64,000 nucleotides of DNA from Aneurinibacillus sp. Ricciae_BoGa-3 (GCF_028421645.1 NZ_CP116887.1:4647501-4711500), one strand, 5' to 3'. Counted from the stretch's first letter, positions 27,127-36,237 are shown. Made by a program: numbers and translations. Notes: a model not told the origin generated them from the letters alone.

Positions 27127-29169
27127 TTAGGGATTCTTCACAATAAAGGGAACTTGAACAGATTGACCGTTGTCTACCGCGTAACGGGCCCACACTTGAT
27201 AGGAATTGGTGGCAGGCACATAGGTAGCTGATGTGATGTTAGAATCGGTAAAATAGATGTCATGATCCTTGTTGATAAAATTCAGGTTAAACTGCTTTCC
27301 ATTTACAGTTTGAACCAATTTCGTCTCCGTTTGGGATGGTGTTCGTTGGCTTCCCACCACATGGATCCATTGACTCCTGGATTCCACTTTCCCACCCGCC
27401 GGGGTGAAGAAGTAGTTAATCTGATAGTCCCCATCTTTTAAAAGTTGAGAGAACTGCGGATCGATCTCAAACACACCATTTCCGAGATATGTAGGCTCCA
27501 GATTTTTGTAATACAACAAATCTCTGCTAACCATAACCGCTTTCATAATCTTTCCATCCAATGAATCAAAACCTTGAATAGGGTTGCCGAACTTATCCGT
27601 AACTTGCATTTTTAGTGTTTGGTATGCATCCTTACTAAAAGTTGTAGGCTGCTGTTCAGGCACAGATGGCAGGAGCGGCCCTTGACCCGGACCTCTCGTA
27701 ACTTGCGTATTTTGTTTAGTTGAAAAAATAAATGAAAAGGCACTTTTCATGTCGGTTTTAATTGCATCCAATTGTTTGGATGCAAATACTTCTATGGAGG
27801 CTTTGATACTTCCCCAGTCAAAATCTTGTTGAATTTCATTTGTTTGGTGCACAGGATCCGCTCCGACTGTAACCTGTAGGGGCCCGGGTGTCCACTCAAT
27901 TGGCTTAGCACCTGGTTGGCTTACTTTTGCAGACTGTGTAATATTTAACACAAAATTGTTTGCTGCATTTTTAATAATTTTCACAAAATTTTCCGCATCA
28001 AAATGAGTCGGGTTCGATGGTGATGCCGGTGTATTTTGATTTTGAGCAGCGGCAATGTCTGCGACCTGTTTCTGAACCATCACGGCCGAACCTGCAGTCA
28101 CTACACTCTGGGATTGGGTAGCGATGACATTGGTACCCTGTGATTGCTTCAACAGGTCAGTTGAAGGTGAAGTGCTAGTTGTCTGATTTTGCTGGGTATC
28201 AATTGCGGTGTACTGCTCTTGGCTAATTGTACCAGCGTCCGTTATCTTAACCCCCTGCACCTGAGTGATGTTAGCCTCAGTACCCTGTGTTTGTGACGCC
28301 GCATTCACTGTTTGCCCTTGAACAGCAGTAACATTACTCCCTTGTTTCTCATAGGCTGTGGACGCACCGGATGTTGTTGCCGCTTGTGATTGACCAGCGA
28401 TTACTACTGTATTTTGGCCCTGCGAGCCACTTGCAGTTGATGTTGAATCTTGGACTTGACCAGTCGTGATAGTTGTATCCTGTTTTGGAGGGCTACCTGC
28501 AGTTGTTTGTTTAGTCTGGTTTAAATTCGTATTGCTTCCTGCCTGTTGTGTTGGGACAGAGGTCGAAGGTTCCTGTGCGCTAGAATTGTGTGTTTGGTTT
28601 GAACTTGTATTCGTTTGTTCAGACTGGGGCACAGTACTTAGACCTTGTTTTTGGGAAACCTCCACACCCATCACTTGACCCTGTTGACTTTGCCCTCCCC
28701 CCCCTGTTACAACTGACGTGGTTTCGGTAGTGTCAGATTTAGTTGTTTGGCTTTGGGTCGCGGAGTTGGTTGAATCATTTCCAGATGAAGAATTAGAGGT
28801 GTCATGCGTTGCCGGGCTGGCATTACTTGTAGTTTGTGTCTGAGTACCCTGGCTTGCTGATTGGGCCGGACTAGATGATTGACCACCCTGGGACACTGAA
28901 GAAGATGAGCTTACCCCGGTTGTTGATGCCTGGCTGCTAGTAGCAGAAGCACTCTGGCTGCTAGCAGAACCAGTACCTGAAGCAGTACTTGGACTGGCAC
29001 TGGCACTGGCACTTGAACCGGTACTTGGACTAGCACTTGGACTGGCACTTGGACTAGCACCGGGAGAGGATGTATCAACCGCTTCCGCCAACGTATTATC
29101 CGTGTTAATAAATAACCCACCAATACCTAAAACAAAAGCCAGAGTAATCACGATATTTTTGTTCATCAT
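27127..29169 (-). CDS. Secreted Q-x-Q repeat protein with C-terminal globular domain
   Basis: A 680-aa exported protein with a signal peptide (NKNIVITLAFVLGIGGLFINTDNTLAEA). Residues 30-60 are SPSASPS-type repeats. Residues 60-400 are low-complexity S/T/Q with recurring TQ-x-Q-x(2-10)-T/V units (for example NVTAVQGQTV, NVIATQSQSVV, IAAAQNQNT). Residues about 420-680 look folded, with beta-rich DKFGNPIQGFDSLDGK, YFFTPAGGKVESRSQWIHV and a YQVWARYAVDNGQSVQVPF end. GGGG lies upstream of the double ATG. A SinR-like site stands at 29236. It shares the Q-x-Q style with the gene at 29413. Function is unknown; a matrix scaffold or adhesin is likely. Its homopolymer-like DNA repeats may vary in length between strains. 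Confidence 0.75.
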   Translation of the reverse strand: MMNKNIVITLAFVLGIGGLFINTDNTLAEAVDTSSPGASPSASPSASPSTGSSASASASPSTASGTGSASSQSASATSSQASTTGVSSSSSVSQGGQSSSPAQSASQGTQTQTTSNASPATHDTSNSSSGNDSTNSATQSQTTKSDTTETTSVVTGGGGQSQQGQVMGVEVSQKQGLSTVPQSEQTNTSSNQTHNSSAQEPSTSVPTQQAGSNTNLNQTKQTTAGSPPKQDTTITTGQVQDSTSTASGSQGQNTVVIAGQSQAATTSGASTAYEKQGSNVTAVQGQTVNAASQTQGTEANITQVQGVKITDAGTISQEQYTAIDTQQNQTTSTSPSTDLLKQSQGTNVIATQSQSVVTAGSAVMVQKQVADIAAAQNQNTPASPSNPTHFDAENFVKIIKNAANNFVLNITQSAKVSQPGAKPIEWTPGPLQVTVGADPVHQTNEIQQDFDWGSIKASIEVFASKQLDAIKTDMKSAFSFIFSTKQNTQVTRGPGQGPLLPSVPEQQPTTFSKDAYQTLKMQVTDKFGNPIQGFDSLDGKIMKAVMVSRDLLYYKNLEPTYLGNGVFEIDPQFSQLLKDGDYQINYFFTPAGGKVESRSQWIHVVGSQRTPSQTETKLVQTVNGKQFNLNFINKDHDIYFTDSNITSATYVPATNSYQVWARYAVDNGQSVQVPFIVKNP

Positions 29170-29235
29170 TTGGTTACCCCTTTGATTTAATTAAATTACC
29201 GATTTTTATCCGTTAAATTATCTGAATTACTAGTT

Positions 29236-29251
29236 GTTCTGTAAAACGAAC
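29236..29251. promoter_or_regulatory. SinR-like operator upstream of the 27127-29169 gene
   Basis: GTTCTGTAAAACGAAC has GTTC and GAAC half-sites 8 bases apart, in the 60-70 bases upstream of the gene start. The B. subtilis SinR site is GTTCTYT, so the left half is a match with one difference. Similar sites occur at 33375 and in the 30527-30690 cluster. Confidence 0.5.
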
Positions 29252-29364
29252 ATTAGTCTATTATGGTCTGGTTAACAAAACTTAAAACCTATTTGTTATA
29301 TTTTTTGCTTTCGAAATTACCAAGAATATGTATCCAAAAATACAACGGCAAGTAAGAGAAAAGT

Positions 29365-29394
29365 AACTCCATCCAGTAAGGACCAGATGGAGTT
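29365..29394 (-). terminator. Terminator of the repeat-protein gene 29413-30480
   Basis: AACTCCATC (29365-29373) pairs with GATGGAGTT (29386-29394). On the leftward transcript it is followed by ACTTTTCTCT, moderately rich in T. It lies 20 bases beyond the stop codon. Confidence 0.7.
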
Positions 29395-29412
29395 ATGTAG
29401 GAGATTTAAAAA

Positions 29413-30480
29413 TTAGTTGGTAGCCTTTTGGGTTTGTGTAATTGTAACTCCAGAGCTTTGAGTTTGACCTGTAAACACAGCACCAGATGATTGTGTTTGA
29501 GATGTGTTCGTAGCTGACCCTTGAGTTTGAATGATATTGCTTCCATTAGCAGTTGCACTTTGAGTTGTACCTACAGTTGAGTCTTGCCCTTGACCGATGA
29601 AACCTCCTACTGCCGTGGATGATTGAGAACCAACGTTATTAGAATTTTGTTTTTGAGTGATGTTGCTTCCAGTTCCAGTTGCACTTTGAGTTGTGCCTGC
29701 CGTTGAACCTTGCCCTTGAAGAATGAAACCTCCTACTGAATTCGATGATTGAGAACCAGTGTTAGTAGAACCCTGAGTTTGCGTTACTCCCGTTCCGCCT
29801 GCAGTTGCACTTTGAGTTGTACCTGCAGTTGAGCCTTGCACTTGACCGATGGCAAATCCAGTTGCATCGGATGATTGAGAGCCATTCTTAGCTGAGTTTT
29901 GTGTTTGAGATAAGTCGCCTCCAACTGCATTAGCATCTTGGTTTGCAGCTGCAGCTGACCCTTGAGTTTGCGTAATTGCCACACCAGAAAATCCGCCTAC
30001 ACCAGATGCGCTTTGATTTTGAGCTGAACTATTGTTAGAGTTTTGAGCCTGACCAATAGCAACACCAGTAGCTCCTTGATTTTGAGTTGTAGCAGCTGAT
30101 CCATTTTGGGTTTGAGTGCCCCCTGGAAGACCGAAGAAACCGCTAAGTGTTCCTGCATTTTGCGTTTGTTGAGATGTCGTGCCAGCTGTTTGGCCTTGTT
30201 GTGAAACTCCATCAACAACAGCAGTTTGTCCTTGGTTAACATTTCCACCAAAAGTTTGCCCTTGATTTGTTGCACTTGCGGATCCGCCTGTCTGAGCTTG
30301 CCCTACTGTGCCTGTATTTCCTTGTCCCTGTACAACCAATTCACTAAACAAGCTGCTTTGTGTGCTTGTTGTATTAAAGCCAGCTGATTGAGTTTGTGTG
30401 GGGTCGGCTGCAAAAACTGAACTTGCACCGAGAACCATAGAAGCTGCTACTACCGTCGTTAAAACAATTTTCTTTTTCAT
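29413..30480 (-). CDS. Secreted curli-style Q-x-Q repeat protein (possible amyloid)
   Basis: A 355-aa exported protein with signal peptide MKKKIVLTTVVAASMVLGASSVFA. Nearly all the mature chain is a repeat built from short strands such as GVTQTQGSTNTGSQSS, GFILQGQGSTAGTTQSA and NITQKQNSNNVGSQSS. Unit pairs recur about every 40-43 residues (GTTQSAT...GSQSS...VGGF). Q-x-Q and Q-S pairs alternating with G/S/A turns recall the curlin and Pseudomonas FapC style of amyloid ladder, although no known family is matched. GGAGG precedes the ATG. Its promoter region carries several SinR-like sites. Probably an abundant matrix fibre component; this is inference. Confidence 0.75.
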   Translation of the reverse strand: MKKKIVLTTVVAASMVLGASSVFAADPTQTQSAGFNTTSTQSSLFSELVVQGQGNTGTVGQAQTGGSASATNQGQTFGGNVNQGQTAVVDGVSQQGQTAGTTSQQTQNAGTLSGFFGLPGGTQTQNGSAATTQNQGATGVAIGQAQNSNNSSAQNQSASGVGGFSGVAITQTQGSAAAANQDANAVGGDLSQTQNSAKNGSQSSDATGFAIGQVQGSTAGTTQSATAGGTGVTQTQGSTNTGSQSSNSVGGFILQGQGSTAGTTQSATGTGSNITQKQNSNNVGSQSSTAVGGFIGQGQDSTVGTTQSATANGSNIIQTQGSATNTSQTQSSGAVFTGQTQSSGVTITQTQKATN

Positions 30481-30526
30481 TTAAACAATCCCTCCAAATT
30501 CGTTTTTAAGAACCACAAACACAGTA

Positions 30527-30690
30527 TACAACGAACGTAGCGAAAATTTAAAGGCGGGAAATTAGCTTATAACGAACGAAAATAGCCAATTTAACGACTT
30601 AAATGTTCTTTTAAATGAATTTTCTAACGTTTTCTATTGTTTTATAGCTTTATAAAGAACGAAATGTTCATTATATTGAACGAACGGAAG
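30527..30690. promoter_or_regulatory. Cluster of SinR-like sites upstream of the amyloid-like gene
   Basis: Within 160 bases there are AACGAAC (30530), TATAACGAACGAAA (30569-30582), TGTTCTTTTA (30604), TATAAAGAACGAAATGTTCATT (30651-30672) and TTGAACGAAC (30676-30685). GTTCTTT/AAAGAAC is the published SinR motif of B. subtilis. Such density, in both orientations, suggests strong cooperative repression of the leftward gene at 29413-30480. Confidence 0.55.
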
Positions 30691-30773
30691 ATGCTGTTTT
30701 TTTAAATTTCCGCTCTCACCAATCGTGTAAATCCACACGAGCTTCTACTTACTCAATTCCAGCCCAAAACGCA

Positions 30774-30808
30774 CAAAAAAACAGCTAACCGCTTAATCGG
30801 TTAGCTGT
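30774..30808 (-). terminator. Terminator of the subtilisin-like gene
   Basis: ACAGCTAACCG (30781-30791) pairs with CGGTTAGCTGT (30798-30808), and on the leftward transcript seven T residues follow (complement of 30774-30780). It overlaps the end region of the protease gene by a few bases after the stop. Confidence 0.9.
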
Positions 30809-30815
30809 GTATCCT

Positions 30816-32243
30816 TTATTGCAGGGTAAAAGAAATTGTATCCGTACCCGCGGTATACCCGCTTTTGCTTGCAGTGGCTTTCACATAGTAGGTTCCCTTA
30901 GCGCTTGTAGCATCTGTTCCCAGGCTGAATACTGTTTCACCTGTCGCATCTGTTACCGCTGTGCCGGTGTATACCGCACCAGTTGGTGTGGTGATGGTTA
31001 CCTTAGCACTTGCTGCGTTTAACGGAAGGAGCCCTGGACCCTGAGCTTTCACATACATATCTACTTCATTGCCTGCAACATACGTATGTTGATTCGTTAA
31101 CACAGAAGTCGATATGGTTGTACCGGTCTGCGCGGGTACCGATCCATACGGGGCTTTAATCAAACCAAAACCATAGAATGTATCTCTTCCCGGTGTCCCT
31201 AGATCGGTTGCTGTTTGCTGGAGCTTAGTCCGCAAGCTTGTAGCGGAAAGAGTAGGATTCGCCTGCTTCAATAAAGCCAGGTCCCCAGCTACGAAAGGCG
31301 TGGCCATCGACGTACCATTTAAAGGAGCATAGCTGTTATTTAAATATGTGCTCAGAACATTCACGCCTGGTGCCGCCACTTCGACTTTGCTGCCAGTTGC
31401 CGAAAAAGAAGCACGCTGGTTGTTTGAGTCAACGGCTGCTACCGCTATCGCGGAGTCATAACGCGCTGGATATTGGACCGTATCCCCGCTTCCGTCCGCT
31501 GTGCCGTTATTACCTGCGGCTGCTACCACAAGAATGTTATTGTTGTAGGCCTTGTCGATAACCTGGTGAAAGGCAAGCGAATCTGTTGAAGTTCCCAAGC
31601 TTAGGTTGATAATGTCCATATGGTTCGTAATAGACCAATCAATCCCTGATACAATATCCGATAAATAGCCCGAACCGGTGTTATCCATTACTTTTACTGC
31701 ATAAACACTTGCATCCGGAGCCACTCCCGCTACACCAAGCGTATTTCGTTTAGCACCGATAATACCGGCAACATGTGTACCGTGACCGTTATCATCCGCA
31801 TAAGAAGTTGTGTAGGACACAAACGAAGTACCGCCAGCCACCGTTAGGTCTTCATGAGCTGCGACACCAGTGTCGACAACCGCAACTTTAACTCCTTTAC
31901 CTGTGTAGGCTGAGTTCCATGCATACGGAGCTGCCACTTTATCCATTCCCCAATCCGTTACCTGCCCATTCACGTGAACGATCTGATCCGGTTCCACATC
32001 CGCGACATTGGGATTATGCAAGAGCCCTTGAATCGCCTCTTGCGGAACGGACACAGCCAGCGCCGGAATGGACGCGAATTGATAATGAATATTTCCCTTT
32101 GCATTTGTAATTAAATTTTTATCTGCTTTATTTTTAAAATGTACGATATATCTTCCCATAGAAGAAGGCGCCGCTTCTGCATGAAAAGGAATCGTAGCCA
32201 TAAACATTAGCAACACTAGAAAAAAAGAAAACCATTTTCTCAC
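30816..32243 (-). CDS. Secreted subtilisin-like serine protease (S8)
   Basis: A 475-aa extracellular protease. The signal peptide ends around HAEA (residues 1-24). An inhibitor_I9 propeptide covers about 28-90 (GRYIVHFKNKAD...EPDQIVHV). The catalytic triad is Asp124 in VAVVDTGV, His154 in NGHGTHVAG and Ser312 in NGTSMATPFVAG, with the oxyanion Asn245 in AAAGNNG. A C-terminal beta-sandwich domain (about 375-475, VTITTPTGAVYTGTAVTDATGETVFSL) may bind a surface. The start is GTG at 32243 behind GGGGAGAG. It sits among matrix-protein genes, so a role in matrix or S-layer turnover is plausible but not shown. Confidence 0.94.
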   Translation of the reverse strand: MRKWFSFFLVLLMFMATIPFHAEAAPSSMGRYIVHFKNKADKNLITNAKGNIHYQFASIPALAVSVPQEAIQGLLHNPNVADVEPDQIVHVNGQVTDWGMDKVAAPYAWNSAYTGKGVKVAVVDTGVAAHEDLTVAGGTSFVSYTTSYADDNGHGTHVAGIIGAKRNTLGVAGVAPDASVYAVKVMDNTGSGYLSDIVSGIDWSITNHMDIINLSLGTSTDSLAFHQVIDKAYNNNILVVAAAGNNGTADGSGDTVQYPARYDSAIAVAAVDSNNQRASFSATGSKVEVAAPGVNVLSTYLNNSYAPLNGTSMATPFVAGDLALLKQANPTLSATSLRTKLQQTATDLGTPGRDTFYGFGLIKAPYGSVPAQTGTTISTSVLTNQHTYVAGNEVDMYVKAQGPGLLPLNAASAKVTITTPTGAVYTGTAVTDATGETVFSLGTDATSAKGTYYVKATASKSGYTAGTDTISFTLQ

Positions 32244-32617
32244 TATCTCATCTCTCCCCTATACAATCGCACAAGACAACCGACAAGCGAAATGAATCTT
32301 TTATTTTAGTTATAATCCCTCCTCTATCCCTACTAGTGTTATCGACAGATATGTAGGAAACCAATAGGCTTAACTTACATTTTTAACCCACTCCATCCGG
32401 CCTGTTTTTTCTAGATCAAAAGTAGAACGTCCAAAGAATCAAGATCACTTGCCATGGGACCGCATGCACCTTTCTTGTGAAGGTTTTCGTGCAATTTTTG
32501 CAAATACTATTTCTTTACTTGAGCAAATTATCCAAGATAGAATAGTAAATATATACAGTTAACTAGTGCTGCACTACTAAAATTATCCAATTTCTATAAA
32601 AACAAGGGGGATTTTTA
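32244..32617. other. Divergent intergenic region
   Basis: It must hold promoters for the leftward protease and the rightward secreted protein. No operator or RNA element was recognised. AAGGGGGA at 32604 is the ribosome site for the gene at 32618. Confidence 0.4.
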
Positions 32618-33208
32618 ATGAGTTTTAATGGTAAAGCCTTTGTCCCATTGGTATCTCTTGGTTTACTTTTTACCGGTGCTTCACCTGCTTTTGCTGCTAT
32701 TGAAGTACACAAAGCCACAGAAATACAGCCATACACTGCTTCAGAGCTTCAGCCGTATCACTCAACAGAAGTTCCACTCTACCAATCAACGGAAATTCCA
32801 GTCCATAAAGCCCAGGAAGTTAAACCAACGCAACCACCCAGTAGCCAAAAGGGGCAGGCGAAAAAAGTCGATCCTTCCTCCTGTTATGGAACATTCAATC
32901 TCTACGTACCTGGTGCTGTCTCTACTACCGACGATTACGTTAATCATACAAGAACCACTACAATTTCACCCGGCAGTGGTAAATTAAAATCATGGCTAAC
33001 CATTAATGCTAACGGAACGTATGTATGGAATAGTTCGTGGGATAAAAAAGTAATCAAAGGAAAATGGAAAAAAGGCGACGCTGATTATCCTGTAATCTTG
33101 CTCAATGCCCAAGAACATAAAAACTGGAAAATTGGAATAGACAAACGGAAAAACCAAGTTTATGTTTGGGATGGTTACACCTATTACATTGGAATTCCGA
33201 AGAAATAA
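32618..33208 (+). CDS. Secreted protein with N-terminal short repeats, unknown family
   Basis: A 196-aa protein with a signal peptide ending ASPAFA (residue 26). Residues 28-70 contain about six 8- to 10-residue repeats of the form ATEIQPYxxSE, STEVPLYQ and STEIPVHKAQE. After a polar linker, residues 85-196 look folded. They have one Cys (SSCYGTFNLYVPG) and a beta-rich end with WLTINANGTYVWNSSWDKKVIKGKWKKG and NQVYVWDGYTYYIGIP, reminiscent of small beta-barrel or lipocalin-like folds. ATG follows AAGGGGGA. The family is not recognised. It lies in the matrix locus and has its own terminator. Confidence 0.7.
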   Translation: MSFNGKAFVPLVSLGLLFTGASPAFAAIEVHKATEIQPYTASELQPYHSTEVPLYQSTEIPVHKAQEVKPTQPPSSQKGQAKKVDPSSCYGTFNLYVPGAVSTTDDYVNHTRTTTISPGSGKLKSWLTINANGTYVWNSSWDKKVIKGKWKKGDADYPVILLNAQEHKNWKIGIDKRKNQVYVWDGYTYYIGIPKK

Positions 33209-33214
33209 AAAGCA

Positions 33215-33246
33215 AACCCACCGGCCTATGTTGGTGGGTTTTGTTT
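33215..33246 (+). terminator. Terminator after the gene at 32618
   Basis: AACCCACC (33215-33222) pairs with GGTGGGTT (33233-33240) and is followed by TTGTTT. Confidence 0.85.
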
Positions 33247-33374
33247 ATCTTCCAATCCGTTGGCGAATTTACTTAGAAGTTACTTGCTATTCACCTCTCA
33301 TCGAATAAAAGTCACTTTATTTCGTTTATTAAAATTATTTTGATCATTTTATTACCATGTGTTAAACTCAAATT

Positions 33375-33390
33375 GTTCTTTATAACGAAT
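33375..33390. promoter_or_regulatory. SinR-like operator upstream of the gene at 33410
   Basis: GTTCTTTATAACGAAT lies 20 bases before the start codon, close to the ribosome site. It contains the exact SinR motif GTTCTTT and the same GTTC-8-GAA spacing as the site at 29236. Confidence 0.55.
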
Positions 33391-33409
33391 AAAATAAGGA
33401 GAAATGTTC

Positions 33410-34297
33410 ATGAAAAAGAAAATTTGTGGATTAGTTTTGGGAGCTATGATAGCGAGTTTAGGGATCTCTTCTTCAGTCTTTGCTGATAATAACGTAGTTA
33501 AAGATAAGCAAATGCCGATAAGGGGTATACATCTAAATTATAACGGGGTGGATGTTCAAGATCCTTTAGCTTTTCAATTAAATAATCGAGCCTTTGGATC
33601 TGTAGATATTTTTGCTAATTATTACGGAGTAAAATATTCTTGGAACGCGGCAAAACATCAGTTGACTTTGAATAATACAGTGATATCGAACGTCTATGGT
33701 CTGTCAAATAATAGTCAAGGAACGCTAATAGCACCTATTGAAGCAATGGCTGCAGCTGTTGGTACAGATAACAATCAGAAACATTATGAAACTGGGTTTG
33801 ATTCTGCCACGCAAACAGAAAATGTCGCGATTTTTCCAAAAGGTACCGTGCAGATTAGTCCGGCCGTCCCAAATATGGGTGAACACTGGGCAAAACTCGA
33901 TGATATGCCATATGGGCCAATCTGGGGCGCTTATAAAGGAAAATTAGTATTTTTTGAATATATGTTCGCGAAAGATACGGAGCGAGATTTAGTGCTGGGT
34001 GGCAACCAGGGAGCGCCAACACCTAGCCGTATTGATCATGCGGAAGTAAATTGGAATCCCCACGGACACGCGGGTTATGAAGTGCCTCATTATGATGTCC
34101 ACCTCTACTTCATCTCAAAGGATGAGCAAAGTAAAATAGTGCCTGACCCAGCAGCACAACCAGGCAACGCCCCAAGCATGACCACAAATGATTCAATGGA
34201 TATCCAACTACCCATGAATATGCAGCACACCACCACAACTGATTCGATGGATATCCAACAACATACGAATATGCAGACAACAACCGTTCAGAAATAG
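33410..34297 (+). CDS. Secreted protein with copper-amine-oxidase-N-like domain
   Basis: A 295-aa protein with signal peptide MKKKICGLVLGAMIASLGISSSVFA. Residues 35-130 (NRAFGSVDIFANYYGVKYSWNAAKHQLTLNN...APIEAMAAAVG) resemble the stalk-like domain annotated as copper amine oxidase N-terminal. A middle domain with HWAKLDDMPYGPIWG and NPHGHAGYEVPHYDVHLYFIS has several His residues that could bind metal. The C-terminus holds two 21-residue repeats (DSMDIQLPMNMQHTTTT and DSMDIQQHTNMQTTTV). The ATG at 33410, 8 bases after AAGGAG, is chosen over 33404. A SinR-like site precedes it. Function is unknown. Confidence 0.75.
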   Translation: MKKKICGLVLGAMIASLGISSSVFADNNVVKDKQMPIRGIHLNYNGVDVQDPLAFQLNNRAFGSVDIFANYYGVKYSWNAAKHQLTLNNTVISNVYGLSNNSQGTLIAPIEAMAAAVGTDNNQKHYETGFDSATQTENVAIFPKGTVQISPAVPNMGEHWAKLDDMPYGPIWGAYKGKLVFFEYMFAKDTERDLVLGGNQGAPTPSRIDHAEVNWNPHGHAGYEVPHYDVHLYFISKDEQSKIVPDPAAQPGNAPSMTTNDSMDIQLPMNMQHTTTTDSMDIQQHTNMQTTTVQK

Positions 34298-34315
34298 AAC
34301 CCAATCAGTTTAAAT

Positions 34316-34352
34316 GAGCAACCATCCTATATCTAGGATGGCTGCTCTAATT
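34316..34352 (+). terminator. Terminator after the gene at 33410
   Basis: GAGCAACCATCCTA (34316-34329) pairs with TAGGATGGCTGCTC (34333-34346) with one mismatch, followed by TAATTTT. Confidence 0.8.
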
Positions 34353-34660
34353 TTCACTACTAAACACGTTTATCTGCCAACTTGTTACCTTTGCAATACT
34401 GCACTAAATCTAAGTAAAGTATTCATGCTTTACTTTGGGTCAAGCTTTGCAAGCATTAATGCGTACACCCCTTTGTCAATATGCCATAAAAAATATCCCT
34501 GTGGTAAGACCATAGCCAATGCGTTATATAATACCTTTCGTTGCGAGTTGACGTATTGTGATAATTTTTAATACCGAGATATAATTAACGCAACATGTGT
34601 TTTAAAAATTTAATCCCTGGTCTAAAATGGTGACCCATACGGATACTTCATTTTATAACT

Positions 34661-36237
34661 GAATCAATTTCATAACTCAAATCCTTTGAACCGTAAGGTT
34701 CAATGGGCATGAAAAAAAGGAGTACCTCCCCAAATCTCGAATAGAGTAGTTGCTCAGACAACTCAATGAGAAAGGTGGTCTCCTCATGTACTCTATTCGT
34801 CAAGGTCATTTGTTTTCCCTGCAAGATTTGTTAGATTTAGAACCCACCGAACGTTACACAGCGATTTTTGAAGGCATTAATATTATGCCACTGCTTAAAA
34901 TCACGTCAAAGAACACATGTGAAGGTGCCCCTCAGTCGCTTAACTATCCAGCAATGGTTTATTCTATGCTGGCTCGTATTTTAGAAGGGATCCCAACCAT
35001 AAAACTTCTTGTTCGCCGTTTAAAACAAGATGTTCTTTTCCTTCTGGATTGCGGTTTTTCCCTTTCCGATCGGGTGCCATCTGAATCTTCTTTCTCACGT
35101 TTGATTCGAAAAATTAAAACCTCAAACGTGTTGGCCGAGATGAACCATCAACTTCTTTCCCAAACGATGGAAGAAGGTTTTATTGATGGTAGCCATATTG
35201 CCATTGATGCTACGCATATAGAGGCCCGAGATCAAGCTCCACAAAAGGATGAAGTGGAAAAGAAACCCGATGTCAAAGAACCGAAAAAACGAGGCCGCAA
35301 AAAGAAAGAAGACTATGAAGCCTGGAAAAAAGAGCAGGAAGAAATCCAAAACAACCTGCCTATTTTTGAGCAGAAAATCGAAAAACAATTGGATTACACC
35401 TTCGATGAGCTTCAAAAACAAATGCCAAACGCTCCCAGGTGGGGAATTAAGAAGAACTCCGAAAATAAAAACGTTTTTTGGTATGGCTACAAACTTCACT
35501 TAGCTGTAGAAACGAAAAGTCAGTACATTTTAGGGCATTTGCTTTCTTCAGGAAACATGAACGATGCCAAAGCTGCGATTCCACTATTAAAAGGGATAGC
35601 TGAGCGTTTTCCTATTCTGAACATCACGAAAGTGATGGCAGACGCTGGTTATGATTACAACCCGATTTATGAGCAGGTTTATCGCATGAAAGCGGACGGT
35701 ATCATTGCCTATAATAAGCGGAACGAAGCGCCACCTATCGGTGTCGATAAGTATTTTGCACCGACCTGTGTCCGCGAGTATTCCTACCGTTATGACAGCT
35801 ATGATAAAAAATACGAAACACTAAAGTATACAAGACCGAAGGAATGTAAGGACTGCCCGCTCGTTCACGACACGCTATGTCAAAAGAGCATGAAAATCAA
35901 AAAAACAGCAGATTTGCGCCGGTATCCAGCTCCCGCTCGTGGAAGTAAGTCATGGAAAGAGCTTTATAAGGAACGTACTTCTGTAGAACGAGTGAACGCG
36001 TACTTGAAGGAATATTTTCAGCTGAACAATATCCGATATCGTTCTGGAGAATTAGCGAAAGTCCATGTTGATTTACTGTGCCTATTGTTTAATGCTTCTA
36101 AATTAGCTGTTGATCGTATCAACACCCAATTGAGCGTCAAAGCCGCTTAACAGAACGCGACCTCCGGTCGTTTTTTAAATGAATACAAAAATTCTGTAGG
36201 TATTGAGATTTTTAAAAAGCAATTATGAAATTGATTC
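34661..36237 (+). mobile_element. IS1182/IS5-like insertion sequence
   Basis: The inverted termini GAATCAATTTCATAA (34661) and TTATGAAATTGATTC (to 36237) are perfect over 15 bases. The 4-bp sequence AACT flanks both sides (34657-34660 and 36238-36241). It contains one transposase gene and sits between two secreted-protein genes of the matrix locus, where it breaks no recognisable gene. Confidence 0.85.
34786..36150 (+). CDS. DDE transposase (DUF772 plus DDE_Tnp_1 type)
   Basis: A 454-aa transposase of the IS1182/IS5-like superfamily. The N-terminal DUF772-like helical domain includes LLVRRLKQDVLFLLDCGFSLSDRVPSESSFSRLIRK. The catalytic residues are D in HIAIDATHIEARD, D in VMADAGYDYNP and E in ERTSVERVNAYLKEYFQLNNIRY. 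A Lys/Glu-rich insert lies at about 165-215. A CxxC-CxxC-like segment (PKECKDCPLVHDTLC) precedes the end. The ATG at 34786 follows AAAGGTGG; the extension to 34750 is unlikely. It appears intact. Confidence 0.88.
   Translation: MYSIRQGHLFSLQDLLDLEPTERYTAIFEGINIMPLLKITSKNTCEGAPQSLNYPAMVYSMLARILEGIPTIKLLVRRLKQDVLFLLDCGFSLSDRVPSESSFSRLIRKIKTSNVLAEMNHQLLSQTMEEGFIDGSHIAIDATHIEARDQAPQKDEVEKKPDVKEPKKRGRKKKEDYEAWKKEQEEIQNNLPIFEQKIEKQLDYTFDELQKQMPNAPRWGIKKNSENKNVFWYGYKLHLAVETKSQYILGHLLSSGNMNDAKAAIPLLKGIAERFPILNITKVMADAGYDYNPIYEQVYRMKADGIIAYNKRNEAPPIGVDKYFAPTCVREYSYRYDSYDKKYETLKYTRPKECKDCPLVHDTLCQKSMKIKKTADLRRYPAPARGSKSWKELYKERTSVERVNAYLKEYFQLNNIRYRSGELAKVHVDLLCLLFNASKLAVDRINTQLSVKAA

Noticed and set aside
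29413..30480. Periodic DNA repeats possibly a CRISPR or satellite
   Set aside because: They follow the reading frame of a secreted repeat protein with signal peptide, ribosome site and terminator.
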